A stretch of 64,000 nucleotides of DNA, taken from contig JAEZJK010000007.1 of the NCBI GenBank assembly GCA_023415835.1, forward strand, positions 1 to 64,000. Direction: 5' to 3'. Under the pieces are notes generated by a model. That model was not told where the DNA came from. It ran no database searches and saw only the letters and a program-made list of their open reading frames with translations. A program made the translations under genes and the position numbers. Position 1 is the first letter of the stretch, and every line of letters starts with the position of its first letter. This document shows, piece by piece, positions 24,738 to 33,471 of this stretch. This DNA is from Bacillota bacterium (lineage in GTDB: Bacteria > Bacillota > UBA4882 > UBA8346).

Positions 24738-27020
24738 TCACCTCGCAGCCGTCAGCGCATCTCTAAGGCCGCCGGTATTGTTGTTTATTGCATTTAAAAT
24801 AACCGGGATTATAATTCCTTCAGGTGTTACCTTCGCCTGTCCTTGTTTGGCGTTTAAGGGCATTCCAGGCGGGTTAACTATCTCGATTTTAACGTTAGTT
24901 CCTTGGTTGCCCATTTGCGAAAGCGGGATTATTCTCCCGTCTTCATTGGATTGAAAAAACTCTTTTGCATATGGATTTTCGTTAACTTGGTAAACAACTC
25001 CGGCGGTCACCGAAGTTCCTGACCTTCCAGCGGGCACAGCGGCTCCCGCACTTCCGGTATTAACCCCAGTCATACCGCCAATGGTATTAGTTACCCATTG
25101 CCCGATCTGGGTGTTCATAAATGCTTCCGCTAATGCTTTGGCAATGCTGGTATAAAATTTGTTTTTGATATAATCCGCGAAACTATCAACCGCCGAACTT
25201 ACGCTGCCTTCCTCGAATCCGGCTTGAATCGCCGAGGCTACATTGTTTTGAATATCTGTTTTTAACGCCGTAGCTTCCGCACCTTCCCCGGCTTCGCGAA
25301 TAGCCCCCGCCAATCTCAAAAGCTGCTCTGCCGTGGCATCCAATACGCCATCTTTCGCCGCCATTTCTTCCAGGGTCCGGGCGTATTCTTCCCACTCCGA
25401 ACCAGAAGCACCCAACATCTCATTTAATCGCTGTTGGGCATCGGATAACATGTTAACCGCTTCGGCTTCCGCCTGAAATACCGATTGGTCGATCATCCCG
25501 TCTGCGATCTCTTTTTCTCGGATTGCATAAACATCTCTGATTTTTTGTAGAGTTTGGAGGTTCGCGCCAACTTCCTTCGCCTTTTTGAGTTCTTCGTCGC
25601 GTTCTAATCTAAGAGCCTCAAGGCGCTGGTCTGTGGCTTCTAAATATTTTTTAGTCCATTGAGTTTCATAATCGCTCTTAGCTTGCCTTTCGGCCTGTAT
25701 CTGCTCTGGTGTTTTTGATAATTTTTTTTCTTTTTCAATCGCTGCATTTAAATTGTTTTGTGAATCAGTTAGCTGTTTTGTAATTAAATCAAGTAAGGCT
25801 CGATCGCTTGCCATTTTCTGATCATTATAAGCCGATGGTAAAACAATTCCGTTTTTAGCCGCCCGTTGTCGCCCCAATTCGATCCCGGCCATATCCTGCA
25901 TAATGGCTTCTTTTTGCCGCTGTAAATCCTTAACCCGGTTTTCCCAAAATCTAACTGCTGCATTAGCATCGGAGGCGTTTTTGATTTCATTAATTTCGAG
26001 TTTAGCAAGTCGGGCCTCTTCTTTTAATTTTGAGAATACGCCGACAATAGCGGTTAAACCTACCACAATTGCAGAACCGATCAGGAATGGAGCAAACGAA
26101 GTTCCAAGGGCGACAAGTGCAATTCTTAATGCGCCAATTCTAGCGGCTAAAGTTGCAACCCCGCCAGCTAATAATGCGGCCGTTCCGACCATTAAAGCTC
26201 CTTGGGTAACAAACTGCCGGACATCGTCGGGGATTAAATGAATCCATGTAAATAATTCCTTTGCTCCGGTTGCAACGCTTAACAGCGCCGGGGCGGTATC
26301 GGCTGCAATTTGCCGACCAATTGAAGTGAATCCGGTTTTGGCAGCTTCCAGGGTATCTCCTAATTCCTCCATTTGTCTTATGGTTTCGTCATCCAGGACG
26401 TATCCTAGATCCCGCGCTTCTTTTCTCAATCGTTCAATTTCATCCCCGCCTTGACGAAGGAAGGGGATCATGTCGGCTCCGGAACGTCCAAAAAGTTTCA
26501 TTGCCAAAGCCGATCTCTCGGTATCGTTTGGCATAGCCTTAAATTTATTGGCTATGTCAACCAAAATAGCGTCAGAGTTTTTAAGATTGCCGGTCGAATC
26601 TTTGACATTGATACCCAAAGCCTTAAAAGCATCTTTCGCCTCTCCGGTTCCATTGGCGGCATCATACATGTTCCGAGACAGCCGCGCCAAGTTAGTGCCT
26701 AACATTTCCAGGCTGGCCCCTTCTTGATTTGCGACATAAGCCAATTCCTGCAATTCTTCCCGACCAACTCCGGTCTTTTTTGCTAACATATCTATTTCCT
26801 CTGCACTTTTAGCGGTTGCCAGAGTAACGGCAGTTAAACTGCCAACCATAGCCGTACCAACTAAGGTTAGATTTCGCCCGACTTTTTTTAGATCGACATC
26901 GGTCTTTTGTACGGTTTGTTGGAAACCAACTACACCTTTTTTGGCTTCTCCAAAATTCTTTTTAAAATCGTCAATGTTGCCAAGGACGGCAACCGCCAAA
27001 CGTCCAATGGTTGTACTCAT
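24738..27020 (-). CDS. Tail tape measure protein
   Basis: 760 residues, the longest late protein but one. N-terminal TMP core with ATAKSAEEIDMLAKKTGVGR and MKLFGRSGADMIPFL, a membrane-like segment (about 275-335), then long coiled coils (about 330-560). It sets tail length; 760 residues predicts a tail of roughly 110 nm using the usual 1.5 angstrom per residue, which is only a rule of thumb. The ATG overlaps the stop of the frameshifted chaperone. Confidence 0.92.
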   Translation of the reverse strand: MSTTIGRLAVAVLGNIDDFKKNFGEAKKGVVGFQQTVQKTDVDLKKVGRNLTLVGTAMVGSLTAVTLATAKSAEEIDMLAKKTGVGREELQELAYVANQEGASLEMLGTNLARLSRNMYDAANGTGEAKDAFKALGINVKDSTGNLKNSDAILVDIANKFKAMPNDTERSALAMKLFGRSGADMIPFLRQGGDEIERLRKEARDLGYVLDDETIRQMEELGDTLEAAKTGFTSIGRQIAADTAPALLSVATGAKELFTWIHLIPDDVRQFVTQGALMVGTAALLAGGVATLAARIGALRIALVALGTSFAPFLIGSAIVVGLTAIVGVFSKLKEEARLAKLEINEIKNASDANAAVRFWENRVKDLQRQKEAIMQDMAGIELGRQRAAKNGIVLPSAYNDQKMASDRALLDLITKQLTDSQNNLNAAIEKEKKLSKTPEQIQAERQAKSDYETQWTKKYLEATDQRLEALRLERDEELKKAKEVGANLQTLQKIRDVYAIREKEIADGMIDQSVFQAEAEAVNMLSDAQQRLNEMLGASGSEWEEYARTLEEMAAKDGVLDATAEQLLRLAGAIREAGEGAEATALKTDIQNNVASAIQAGFEEGSVSSAVDSFADYIKNKFYTSIAKALAEAFMNTQIGQWVTNTIGGMTGVNTGSAGAAVPAGRSGTSVTAGVVYQVNENPYAKEFFQSNEDGRIIPLSQMGNQGTNVKIEIVNPPGMPLNAKQGQAKVTPEGIIIPVILNAINNNTGGLRDALTAAR

Positions 27021-27217
27021 TTTTGATTACCGTCCTTTCCGCTTCCAAACAAAATTTCGGCAATTTTAAAGGCGCGAAACTTCTCTAGCTCCGCGCCGTG
27101 CTTATACATTGCCAAAACTTGAAACAAACTCTTATACTTTAATAAATAATCAATATCTTTGTTGTACCAAATTGAAACAAAATGGAAAATGCGGCCAAAG
27201 TCTAACTCTTTCTTTTT
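27017..27217 (-). CDS. gpT-like frame of the tail assembly chaperone (-1 frameshift)
   Basis: The -1 frame continues from the A5 run at 27213-27217 (minus strand GAGAAAAAGAAAG) for about 65 codons: EKKKELDFGRIFHFVSIWYN, then LLKYKSLFQVLAMYKHG and FRAFKIAEILFGSG, stopping at 27017 in ATGA overlap with the tape measure start. It has no start codon of its own. This is the standard G/T layout in long-tailed phages; the fusion would be about 202 residues. The slip heptamer is not a textbook X-XXY-YYZ; a single Lys AAA slip is the best fit. Confidence 0.75.
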   Translation of the reverse strand, partial: KKKELDFGRIFHFVSIWYNKDIDYLLKYKSLFQVLAMYKHGAELEKFRAFKIAEILFGSGKDGNQK

Positions 27218-27624
27218 CTCCGGGGCTTTGATGATGTTTGGGTTTTCGCTTTGACCGCCATCGTTTTTTTTGCCTCGTCCACCGCCCCTTGAATGTATTG
27301 GTTAAGGGGTTGTAAAACGAAACTTAAAAACTGTTGAAGCTGGTTAAAGTTCATATTATCCGTAATCCACTCGACCGAAATTTCTGGAAAGGATGGTTTA
27401 CAAATCTTAATTGAAATGTCTATCATCCAATCAAAAAGGCTTTCGTCCTGGGCTTTGGCCTTGGCTTTCAAATCGCTCTCGCGTTTGATTAACTCTAGAA
27501 CTACGCCGGATGGAACATCGGTCACATTGATTTCCCGTTTTAAACCGGTTGCCTTTTCGGTTAATTGGATTATTCTCGGTGTCTGGATTAATTCGTCCAG
27601 GTTGAGAATTTGAGCATCAGACAT
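27202..27624 (-). CDS. Tail assembly chaperone (lambda gpG-like)
   Basis: 140 residues, ending in a basic tail TSSKPRRKRKS. It lies between the major tail protein and tape measure, has the predicted all-helical content of gpG-type chaperones, and carries an A-rich slip site seven codons before its stop. Binds the tape measure during tail assembly and is absent from mature virions in the lambda model. Confidence 0.82.
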   Translation of the reverse strand: MSDAQILNLDELIQTPRIIQLTEKATGLKREINVTDVPSGVVLELIKRESDLKAKAKAQDESLFDWMIDISIKICKPSFPEISVEWITDNMNFNQLQQFLSFVLQPLNQYIQGAVDEAKKTMAVKAKTQTSSKPRRKRKS

Positions 27625-27639
27625 GATTTAAAGCCCTCC

Positions 27640-28443
27640 TTATGCAACGCTTTGCTCGTCCACGATACGGAGCAATTGATCGCCAACAGTCCGGGTTGCG
27701 TCGCAAACACCCTCGATACTAACAGGGGTTTCCCATGCTCCGTCGTCGTCATCGTTCGGCAGATTGAGGTTGATTCCATTGGCGTTAGAGGCTTTGTAAA
27801 TGGTAACTTCGTATTTTTTACCGTCCTCGTTGATATTGGTTAACCGCATAACCTTGTAGCCAATTTCAACCTTTCCGCCAGTAGATAAAGTTTTGGAAGC
27901 GTTCGGGGTGTAGGTATAATCAACGGTGATCGCTCCGGCCTGGGCAGAGACAGGGACAATGTAGGTATATCCGAGAGATCCGTTTGTTCCGTCACCAACA
28001 TATATTTCGTAATCATCATGTAGGGTTAAGGAGCTTCCGCCACCTTTTACGGTAATACTTGCGACTACCGTATTAGCCCCGTTTTTATGAGTTAATTTGA
28101 TTGGGATCCCTACCGTCCATCCAGTTCCATGTGCTTCATCGGTAACCGCAACAGGAGCAGCGGCAACCGGCGCGTAAGTATCAATTCCGCCTCTAATTGC
28201 ATTGGCAGCTTCCAAATCATACTCTTGCCAGTTAAAGCTAACATTGGCTTTGTGGTTTTTAATCTTCGTTTTAATTTCTCCAACGTTACCACCAATAATT
28301 TTTACGAGTTCCCATTGTTCCTGGATCACAACATCTTTTAATGCTCCAACATCAATTAATGCCGCTTCGGTGTCTCCGAGTTCAATTTTCATACTTCCGA
28401 ACCGTACCGCGTCCGGCCTTTGTACTGTAGTTTGATAAGGCAT
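27640..28443 (-). CDS. Major tail (tube) protein
   Basis: 267 residues from the ATG at 28443, ten bases after AAGGAG; a TTG three codons earlier is too close to that site. N-terminal tube domain (PDAVRFGSMKIELGDTEAAL, KTKIKNHKANVSFNWQEYD) and an inserted or appended Ig-like segment (about 95-195, WTVGIPIKLTHKNGANTVV and DYTYTPNASKT). High-level expression is suggested by its own ribosome binding site and by a terminator just upstream. Confidence 0.82.
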   Translation of the reverse strand: MPYQTTVQRPDAVRFGSMKIELGDTEAALIDVGALKDVVIQEQWELVKIIGGNVGEIKTKIKNHKANVSFNWQEYDLEAANAIRGGIDTYAPVAAAPVAVTDEAHGTGWTVGIPIKLTHKNGANTVVASITVKGGGSSLTLHDDYEIYVGDGTNGSLGYTYIVPVSAQAGAITVDYTYTPNASKTLSTGGKVEIGYKVMRLTNINEDGKKYEVTIYKASNANGINLNLPNDDDDGAWETPVSIEGVCDATRTVGDQLLRIVDEQSVA

Positions 28444-28470
28444 TATGATCAACTCCTTTTAGTTTTTATA

Positions 28471-28497
28471 AATTAAAAAACCGCCGTTAAGCGGTTT
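28471..28497 (-). terminator. Terminator before the major tail gene
   Basis: Minus-strand stem AAACCGC/GCGGTTT (28478-28484, 28491-28497) then TTTAATTT; the stem overlaps the stop of the 28496-28885 gene. Confidence 0.65.
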
Positions 28498-28885
28498 AAT
28501 TTCGATACTGAATTTTGACATCTACCGGGCAATTATAAAGCCCCGTATCGGATTCGTATAAGTCCGTAACATCCTGATATAATCCGTTAACTACCTTAAC
28601 CCCTCCGGTTCCTCCCATCGTGCCGAAAAAGCCATCTATCGCTTCACGGGTTAGCCTTGCCATGAGGCGGGCTTGGTCATAAGTAGGAGCAAAGTTATTA
28701 ATCTGCACTCGCGGAACTGGGGTTCCTAATCTCCTGTTTTCCGGCGGATCTGAAATAAAAAAGAATGTTTGATAAGGGGCTTCCCAATCTTTTGACGCTA
28801 TCCCCCCACAAACATTCCCTTTGTGTATCTTCTTTAAAGCTGCATAATTTTTAAGATGGTTTTTTAATGCGGCTTCAATTTCCAT
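28496..28885 (-). CDS. Tail terminator/completion protein
   Basis: 129 residues. Position between the gp10-like gene and the tail tube, plus the pattern SDPPENRRLGTPVPRVQINNFA and ARLTREAIDGFFGTMGG, fits the tail terminator/completion family (lambda gpU- or DUF3168-like). It would cap the tail and join it to the head. Confidence 0.65.
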   Translation of the reverse strand: MEIEAALKNHLKNYAALKKIHKGNVCGGIASKDWEAPYQTFFFISDPPENRRLGTPVPRVQINNFAPTYDQARLMARLTREAIDGFFGTMGGTGGVKVVNGLYQDVTDLYESDTGLYNCPVDVKIQYRN

Positions 28886-29374
28886 CTAATCACCTTCTAT
28901 AATATCGCCTAATGCGTCAAGGGCTTTCCCTTTTTCAAATTTACCTTCAATGGCTTTTTTATATTCTTCAGCCATTGCATTATTAATCTTCGATCCGTCC
29001 TCGTCCTCGGTTTCCCTCATAAACGGATTTGGGCTTGTTTTACTAGTTCCCTTTTCTACCCAAATACCATAATATCCATCGTGTTTGGCTCTTTTCCCGG
29101 TTTCGGGTCCTACAATCGCCACCGCTTGACCGGGATATTTCTGTTTTAACATTTTACCTTTAATTGATTTTTTAAGGTTTCCGGGTTGGTGAGGATATAG
29201 CCCGCCCTCTCGCGCTTGGGTTCCAACTGGGCAACGTTCCTTTGCTCCTTTGATAAATTGTCTCGCCCCCGCCCTGGTTGCTTGAACGTTGGCCGATGTC
29301 ATATCACTTTCAATCCCATCCATGACTTTTAGAAGCGCGTCAACGCCATCGATTTTCAAGCCAAAATCAGCCAT
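28886..29374 (-). CDS. HK97 gp10-like head-tail protein
   Basis: 162 residues from the ATG at 29374; a GTG at 29383 with AGGG is an alternative. HK97-gp10 pattern: ARQFIKGAKERCPVGTQARE, GGLYPHQPGNLKKSIKG, GPETGKRAKHDGYYGIWVEK and PNPFMRETEDE. Tail-completion or neck protein that links connector and tube. Confidence 0.85.
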   Translation of the reverse strand: MADFGLKIDGVDALLKVMDGIESDMTSANVQATRAGARQFIKGAKERCPVGTQAREGGLYPHQPGNLKKSIKGKMLKQKYPGQAVAIVGPETGKRAKHDGYYGIWVEKGTSKTSPNPFMRETEDEDGSKINNAMAEEYKKAIEGKFEKGKALDALGDIIEGD

Positions 29375-29386
29375 TAGGATCACGCC

Positions 29387-29725
29387 CTAACTAATCTGTT
29401 TTAGATGGATTTCGTTCTTATTCTGTTCCCTTAAATCAATAATCCACATTACATCAAAGGTTCCTCTTGAGCAAATTACCCGGAATTGCTTATCATTGGT
29501 TAAGCCTTGCAGGTATTGATTAGTAAAGACAATCCCTTGCAGTTCAACATTATGCTGTTTAGCTGCGTAAAAATGGCGGCCTTGACCTATTTCGAGTTCG
29601 GCATAAGGTTTGACGGATAAAGCTTTCCAATTATCCTTCGTTCCTGCGGTTTCGGGGTCAGAATAAGGAAAATTCTGCTCGATTGTGATTAGTTCGATGG
29701 GGTTTTGAGGTTGTTTGTTGGGCAT
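29387..29725 (-). CDS. Head closure protein (SPP1 gp16-like)
   Basis: 112 residues from the ATG at 29725, which shares its A with the preceding stop (TGATG). Small beta-barrel-type protein with NWKALSVKPYAELEIGQGRH and FDVMWIIDLREQNK. Its order after the connector and before gp10 supports head closure. Confidence 0.75.
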   Translation of the reverse strand: MPNKQPQNPIELITIEQNFPYSDPETAGTKDNWKALSVKPYAELEIGQGRHFYAAKQHNVELQGIVFTNQYLQGLTNDKQFRVICSRGTFDVMWIIDLREQNKNEIHLKQIS

Positions 29726-30657
29726 CAAAAATACCCCCTTCGCCGTCCCCAATCTAAAGCCCTGTAACTAATATCATCCATTGTCAAGCTGCGGTCATCA
29801 TATAATTTTTTAATGACCGTCAACATCCACCGATGAGTGGATTTGTTTTCGGCTTTAAAGGCGTCTACCGTTTCGTAACCCGCGACAAACTCAATTACAA
29901 TTCCGCCTGATTCGCGAAGGGTTTCATTAGGCCAGGATTCGCCGTAATTTAAAACGATTCGCGGATAAAAACGGTCAAGGTCGAGATAATATTTTGTATT
30001 ATCTAAGGTGTACTCAACCCCGGCGGTGTCGTAATATTTAACTGATGTCACCGATTGAACCGGCGCTTTTTCGAGTTCGATAAAGTTTTTGTAACAGCCG
30101 TTTTTGTCCATTGGCCAGCCGTCAAAAATAAGCTGCCAAGTTTGAGTTAAAAAGGCGCGTCCCTGATAGGTTTCCGCTTCCTCCCGTACCATTTCGCGGG
30201 TTTCGGTTAACCAGGCATCCTCGGAGCAAACCGGGGAATCCTTGATAACATTGACCCCGAAACTAACCGCGGCCTTGTCTACCGTCCCAACAACCCGGAT
30301 ATAACCTTTCCCGCCGTCGTAATCCTTGCTGTAAAATTTACCGTCGTTCTCGGTTGTAATTTGGGCGAAGGAATAATAGTCGTTGATTTCGGTTACATCG
30401 CTTGGGTTGTTTGATTCTTGGATGATTAAGTCCAGGGTTGCCTCGGCCTCGTTTTTGATGGATTGAACCTCGATATAACTATTAAAACCAGAAACGTCAA
30501 TCCATTGTCCGGTAACTTCCCCAACAGAATAGCTCCCCGGAACCACACAGGGAACCGGGGTTCTATCCTGGGAGGGAGAGGAAATGAGACGGATATGACT
30601 TTTAATCTCCGTGAGTGAAACTGGTTCACTCGTCGGAGGGGTAATGAGCTTGTACAT
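29725..30657 (-). CDS. Head-tail connector, gp6-like, with an inserted domain
   Basis: 310 residues, about three times the normal connector. The start PPTSEPVSLTEIKSHIRL and the later EDAWLTETREMVREEAETYQ, then RAFLTQTWQLIFDGWP, are the two helices and strand of HK97 gp6-like proteins. Between them (about residues 28-142) is a beta-rich insert with SYSVGEVTGQWIDVSGFNSY. The C-terminus continues the connector. The insert may decorate the neck. Confidence 0.78.
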   Translation of the reverse strand: MYKLITPPTSEPVSLTEIKSHIRLISSPSQDRTPVPCVVPGSYSVGEVTGQWIDVSGFNSYIEVQSIKNEAEATLDLIIQESNNPSDVTEINDYYSFAQITTENDGKFYSKDYDGGKGYIRVVGTVDKAAVSFGVNVIKDSPVCSEDAWLTETREMVREEAETYQGRAFLTQTWQLIFDGWPMDKNGCYKNFIELEKAPVQSVTSVKYYDTAGVEYTLDNTKYYLDLDRFYPRIVLNYGESWPNETLRESGGIVIEFVAGYETVDAFKAENKSTHRWMLTVIKKLYDDRSLTMDDISYRALDWGRRRGYF

Positions 30658-30661
30658 GGTA

Positions 30662-30991
30662 TCACCCCTTCAGGGCGTTTTCTGCTTCAATTGCGGCGAC
30701 CTTTTTGCCTTGAAATACTTCGCCGTTAGAGAGTTCCCAACGGCCAGGGCTTAAAGATTTGGGGAAGTCGGGTTTATCATCGGGTTTAGATGGCTCAATC
30801 TCCGGCATTGGGACATTAGCGCCCGTTTCCGGCAAATCTTTATGACTGCTTTCCGGCTTCCAAACCAGATCCGCATAAACCGGAATCAATTGTTTGGCTT
30901 CTTCTTGCAAAACATCGTACTCTTTCCCGGCAAGCATAGACCTTTCCGGTCCTGCCGAAGTGGTTTTCATTTTAATTTTCCAAAGTTCCAT
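30662..30991 (-). CDS. Head-associated hypothetical protein
   Basis: 109 residues. N-terminal MKTTSAGPERSMLAGKEYDV resembles small proteins that accompany head-fibre genes; a Pro/Asp-rich middle (about 55-80) is probably disordered. GGAGG precedes the ATG. Confidence 0.6.
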   Translation of the reverse strand: MELWKIKMKTTSAGPERSMLAGKEYDVLQEEAKQLIPVYADLVWKPESSHKDLPETGANVPMPEIEPSKPDDKPDFPKSLSPGRWELSNGEVFQGKKVAAIEAENALKG

Positions 30992-31000
30992 AGCTGCCTC

Positions 31001-31183
31001 CTAAAAGGTTAGTCCCGCCGACGTCACCCACGTAGTCCCGTCAAAAATATAAATATCTGCGGTATTTGTTTCCAACGCACGAGATCCAACCGGGACGCCG
31101 GTCGTCGGCTTCGTGTCGCCAGATGTACATAAATATTTTTTAGGCGGGTTAATGCTGGTTAACGGTATCTCTTGGACTGCCAT
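31001..31183 (-). CDS. Small head-region protein
   Basis: 60 residues: MAVQEIPLTSINPPKKYLCT, GSRALETNTADIYIFDGTTW. The ...IYIFDGTTWV pattern recurs in phage head-fibre/capsid accessory proteins. Function unknown. Confidence 0.65.
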   Translation of the reverse strand: MAVQEIPLTSINPPKKYLCTSGDTKPTTGVPVGSRALETNTADIYIFDGTTWVTSAGLTF

Positions 31184-31185
31184 AA

Positions 31186-31656
31186 TTAACCACCACCAAC
31201 GGCGCTAAGGGCTACACCGCCAATATTTAAAACAATTTGCCATTGAGTGGCGCTTTTATAAGCTAAAACTAAAGATTCATTTGCCGCGTCAAAAGTTGCG
31301 GTATTATTAGTACCGTCAAAGGTTACTCCTGCGGCGGTAGTTACAACAACACTACCGGGAGTTAGCGAATCAATCCGAATTATCGCCAAATCTCCAGGAG
31401 ATGGAGCTGCTAAAGACATATCAGCAATCCCTGCTCCCCCGGTAATCGCACTTACTCCGTTAGTGACGCAAGCCTTTTTGCCCGTGCTACCGTCCAGAAC
31501 AGTAACAGTAAAGGCTGCGGCCAATTTGTTTAATTGGGCGGCGGTTGCGATAACCTCGACCCCGTCAATCTTTAAAGCGCCGGTTATGTCAATTTCACCG
31601 CCTATAACAGTTCGCTCCGCGCCTTGTTCGATGTAATTTTTAACATTATATGACAT
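31186..31656 (-). CDS. Head fibre protein
   Basis: 156 residues. N-terminal VKNYIEQGAERTVIGGEIDI, LKIDGVEVIATAAQLNKLAA is the capsid-binding start of head-fibre proteins of the phi29 gp8.5 type, followed by a Gly/Ala/Thr-rich beta tip. AAGGAGGG precedes the ATG. Non-essential decoration in known phages. Confidence 0.78.
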   Translation of the reverse strand: MSYNVKNYIEQGAERTVIGGEIDITGALKIDGVEVIATAAQLNKLAAAFTVTVLDGSTGKKACVTNGVSAITGGAGIADMSLAAPSPGDLAIIRIDSLTPGSVVVTTAAGVTFDGTNNTATFDAANESLVLAYKSATQWQIVLNIGGVALSAVGGG

Positions 31657-31683
31657 AGGTTAACCCTCCTTATTTGCAAAGTA

Positions 31684-31707
31684 AGCCCGGTATATTTCAA
31701 CCGGGCT
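31684..31707 (-). terminator. Hairpin between decoration and head fibre genes
   Basis: AGCCCGG/CCGGGCT around ten bases, followed on the minus strand by TACTTT. Weak terminator or mRNA-stabilising stem. Confidence 0.5.
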
Positions 31708-31716
31708 ATTGGTTTG

Positions 31717-32151
31717 TTATGCGGTCCCTTCTGCCGGGGAAATGTGGATTTCGCCGATCAGTTCGTCGGCAACTAGATTGGAAATAAGCCCTTTGCGCCC
31801 TTGGTATTGAATGGCGTAAAAGTCGCCGGTTGCGGTGCTAGCCCCGCCGCGTTCGACAAATACGCGGACATACCTTTTTTCGGGTTTGTAAATATCCAAC
31901 CAGACCACCTGACCATCAGCCGCCGCCACTACTTTAGTCCCTTCTAGAGCCGCCATAGTTCCTCCGGCGGAGTCAGTATCCTGCTGCGCATATATGTAAT
32001 TAGCAGCATTGTCGGTGGCGATGGTCCCGAAAAACACAACACCCTCGAAACCGGCCATATCAATAATATCGGTTTGGAAGTCGGTTGTAGCCGCGGTCTG
32101 AGCCGCTTTCACAAGGGTTATTTTAACGTTGTTCATTAATTGTTCAGACAT
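31717..32151 (-). CDS. Capsid decoration-type structural protein
   Basis: 144 residues, beta-rich, little charge. KITLVKAAQTAATTDFQTDI, DMAGFEGVVFFGTI, WLDIYKPEKRYVRVFVERGG are typical of small structural proteins encoded directly after the major capsid gene. Preceded by GGAGG. Decoration is inferred from position. Confidence 0.65.
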   Translation of the reverse strand: MSEQLMNNVKITLVKAAQTAATTDFQTDIIDMAGFEGVVFFGTIATDNAANYIYAQQDTDSAGGTMAALEGTKVVAAADGQVVWLDIYKPEKRYVRVFVERGGASTATGDFYAIQYQGRKGLISNLVADELIGEIHISPAEGTA

Positions 32152-32176
32152 TGTTTTGTCCTCCTTAAATTAAATT

Positions 32177-32195
32177 AAGCGGATCGGCTCCGCTT
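32177..32195 (-). terminator. Terminator after the major capsid gene
   Basis: AAGCGGA/TCCGCTT around five bases, then AATTTAATTT on the minus strand, directly after the capsid stop. Confidence 0.6.
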
Positions 32196-33419
32196 TTAAC
32201 CTAGTTTCACGCGCCGGAACGCTTCGCCAAGAACCGGCATAGCGTCGACTTCAAGCCGTCCGATATAACCAGTTTGATTGGTGAGTGCGTAAAGCTCTTT
32301 TAAAACTTGGATAGCCATTACACCGCGCCGGATAATCCAGTAATATTTAAAATCTCCGATGATACCGACATATTTTCCAGTTGTAAAAGTATTCGGACAA
32401 TATTCGGAGGTTCGATACGGGCGATCAAGAATCATGGCAGGATTACCGCCGGTAACCGCCGATTGCCAAATATAATTACCTTCGCCGTTTTTGATCTTGC
32501 GGATATTTTTGATCGCGCTCCGATGGAATAACCAAGTTGAATTCTTTTGATAACCTTCTTTGAGATCGTAAAGGGCTTCCATTAGACCGTCAAAAGTAAC
32601 GGCAGTATCGGTATTGCCGGTTGAAACATCATAGGCGGTTGAAATACCATCGTTTGACGCGGTGAACAACCCTAAAGGTTGCTGCGCTCCATGTCCGGTC
32701 ATGAATACCTTTTCTTGGGTGATTCCAAATTTATAACCGAGTCTTTCCTGGATAAATCCTTCAATGTTAAATCCGGACCCACTCAAAAGTTTGTTAGAGA
32801 TTTTAACCAGCTTGGTTAATTGGTGAGCGGTTAACTCTCGTTTTCCGAATTTAGGATCGCCGGTTTCGGTAACGGTCTTAATCTCCGGAGTCCAATCGGC
32901 ATCGTCAACATCGGAATCAAGCGCAGGAGCGCCCAAACCGGAGGCGGTCCCGATGTTAAACACGCGGGCTAAGTCGGCAATGACTAAATTATCATCAGCC
33001 GCTTTGATAACCTCGTTTACAAATACGTTCGGAGCCATGAACATTCCGCCGGTTGCCTCGTTGTCGGCTTGGATGGCGCGAAGTTCGGCATCAGAATAGC
33101 GGGCGCGCTCTCCGTCTTTTAAGTATTTGCCGAATGCGGACCGGTACTCTTTGGATTTGTCCTCTTGTTCCTCGCCGCGTTGTTCGCCGATTGGTTTGGC
33201 GTCGATTTCTCCCATCTTGCGTTCGCGGTCTAATTGCCTTTGTTCTAGCTCGATAGATTTATCAAGCTCATCGGCTCTTTTCTCCATTTCGGTAATGGAG
33301 TTTTTTTCCTCTTGGCTTAAAGCTCGTTTCTCGGTTTCGGCGGTGTCGATTGTCGCGCGAATATCGGTAACGAGTTTATTGAGTTCTTGGCGTTTTTCTA
33401 AAATTTGCTCTGCGGTCAT
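32196..33419 (-). CDS. HK97-type major capsid protein
   Basis: 407 residues. N-terminal delta-like coiled coil (about 1-105) likely removed by the protease encoded upstream, then the HK97 fold with GGMFMAPNVFVNEVIKAADD, LTKLVKISNKLLSGSGFNIE and KYVGIIGDFKYYWIIRRGVM. Forms the icosahedral shell. GGAGG precedes the ATG; hairpins flank the gene on both sides. Confidence 0.94.
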   Translation of the reverse strand: MTAEQILEKRQELNKLVTDIRATIDTAETEKRALSQEEKNSITEMEKRADELDKSIELEQRQLDRERKMGEIDAKPIGEQRGEEQEDKSKEYRSAFGKYLKDGERARYSDAELRAIQADNEATGGMFMAPNVFVNEVIKAADDNLVIADLARVFNIGTASGLGAPALDSDVDDADWTPEIKTVTETGDPKFGKRELTAHQLTKLVKISNKLLSGSGFNIEGFIQERLGYKFGITQEKVFMTGHGAQQPLGLFTASNDGISTAYDVSTGNTDTAVTFDGLMEALYDLKEGYQKNSTWLFHRSAIKNIRKIKNGEGNYIWQSAVTGGNPAMILDRPYRTSEYCPNTFTTGKYVGIIGDFKYYWIIRRGVMAIQVLKELYALTNQTGYIGRLEVDAMPVLGEAFRRVKLG

Positions 33420-33451
33420 TTTAGGTTCCTCCTTTAAATTAAAATTGCATT

Positions 33452-33471
33452 AAAAAAGAGCCTTTCGGCCC
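33452..33471 (-). terminator. Terminator between protease and capsid genes
   Basis: GGGCC-GAAA-GGCTC on the minus strand followed by six T residues; the stable GNRA loop makes it a good partial terminator. Confidence 0.65.

Noticed and set aside
23880..26740. Plus-strand frames across the tape measure and tail genes
   Set aside because: Composition follows the opposite coding strand; no ribosome binding sites.
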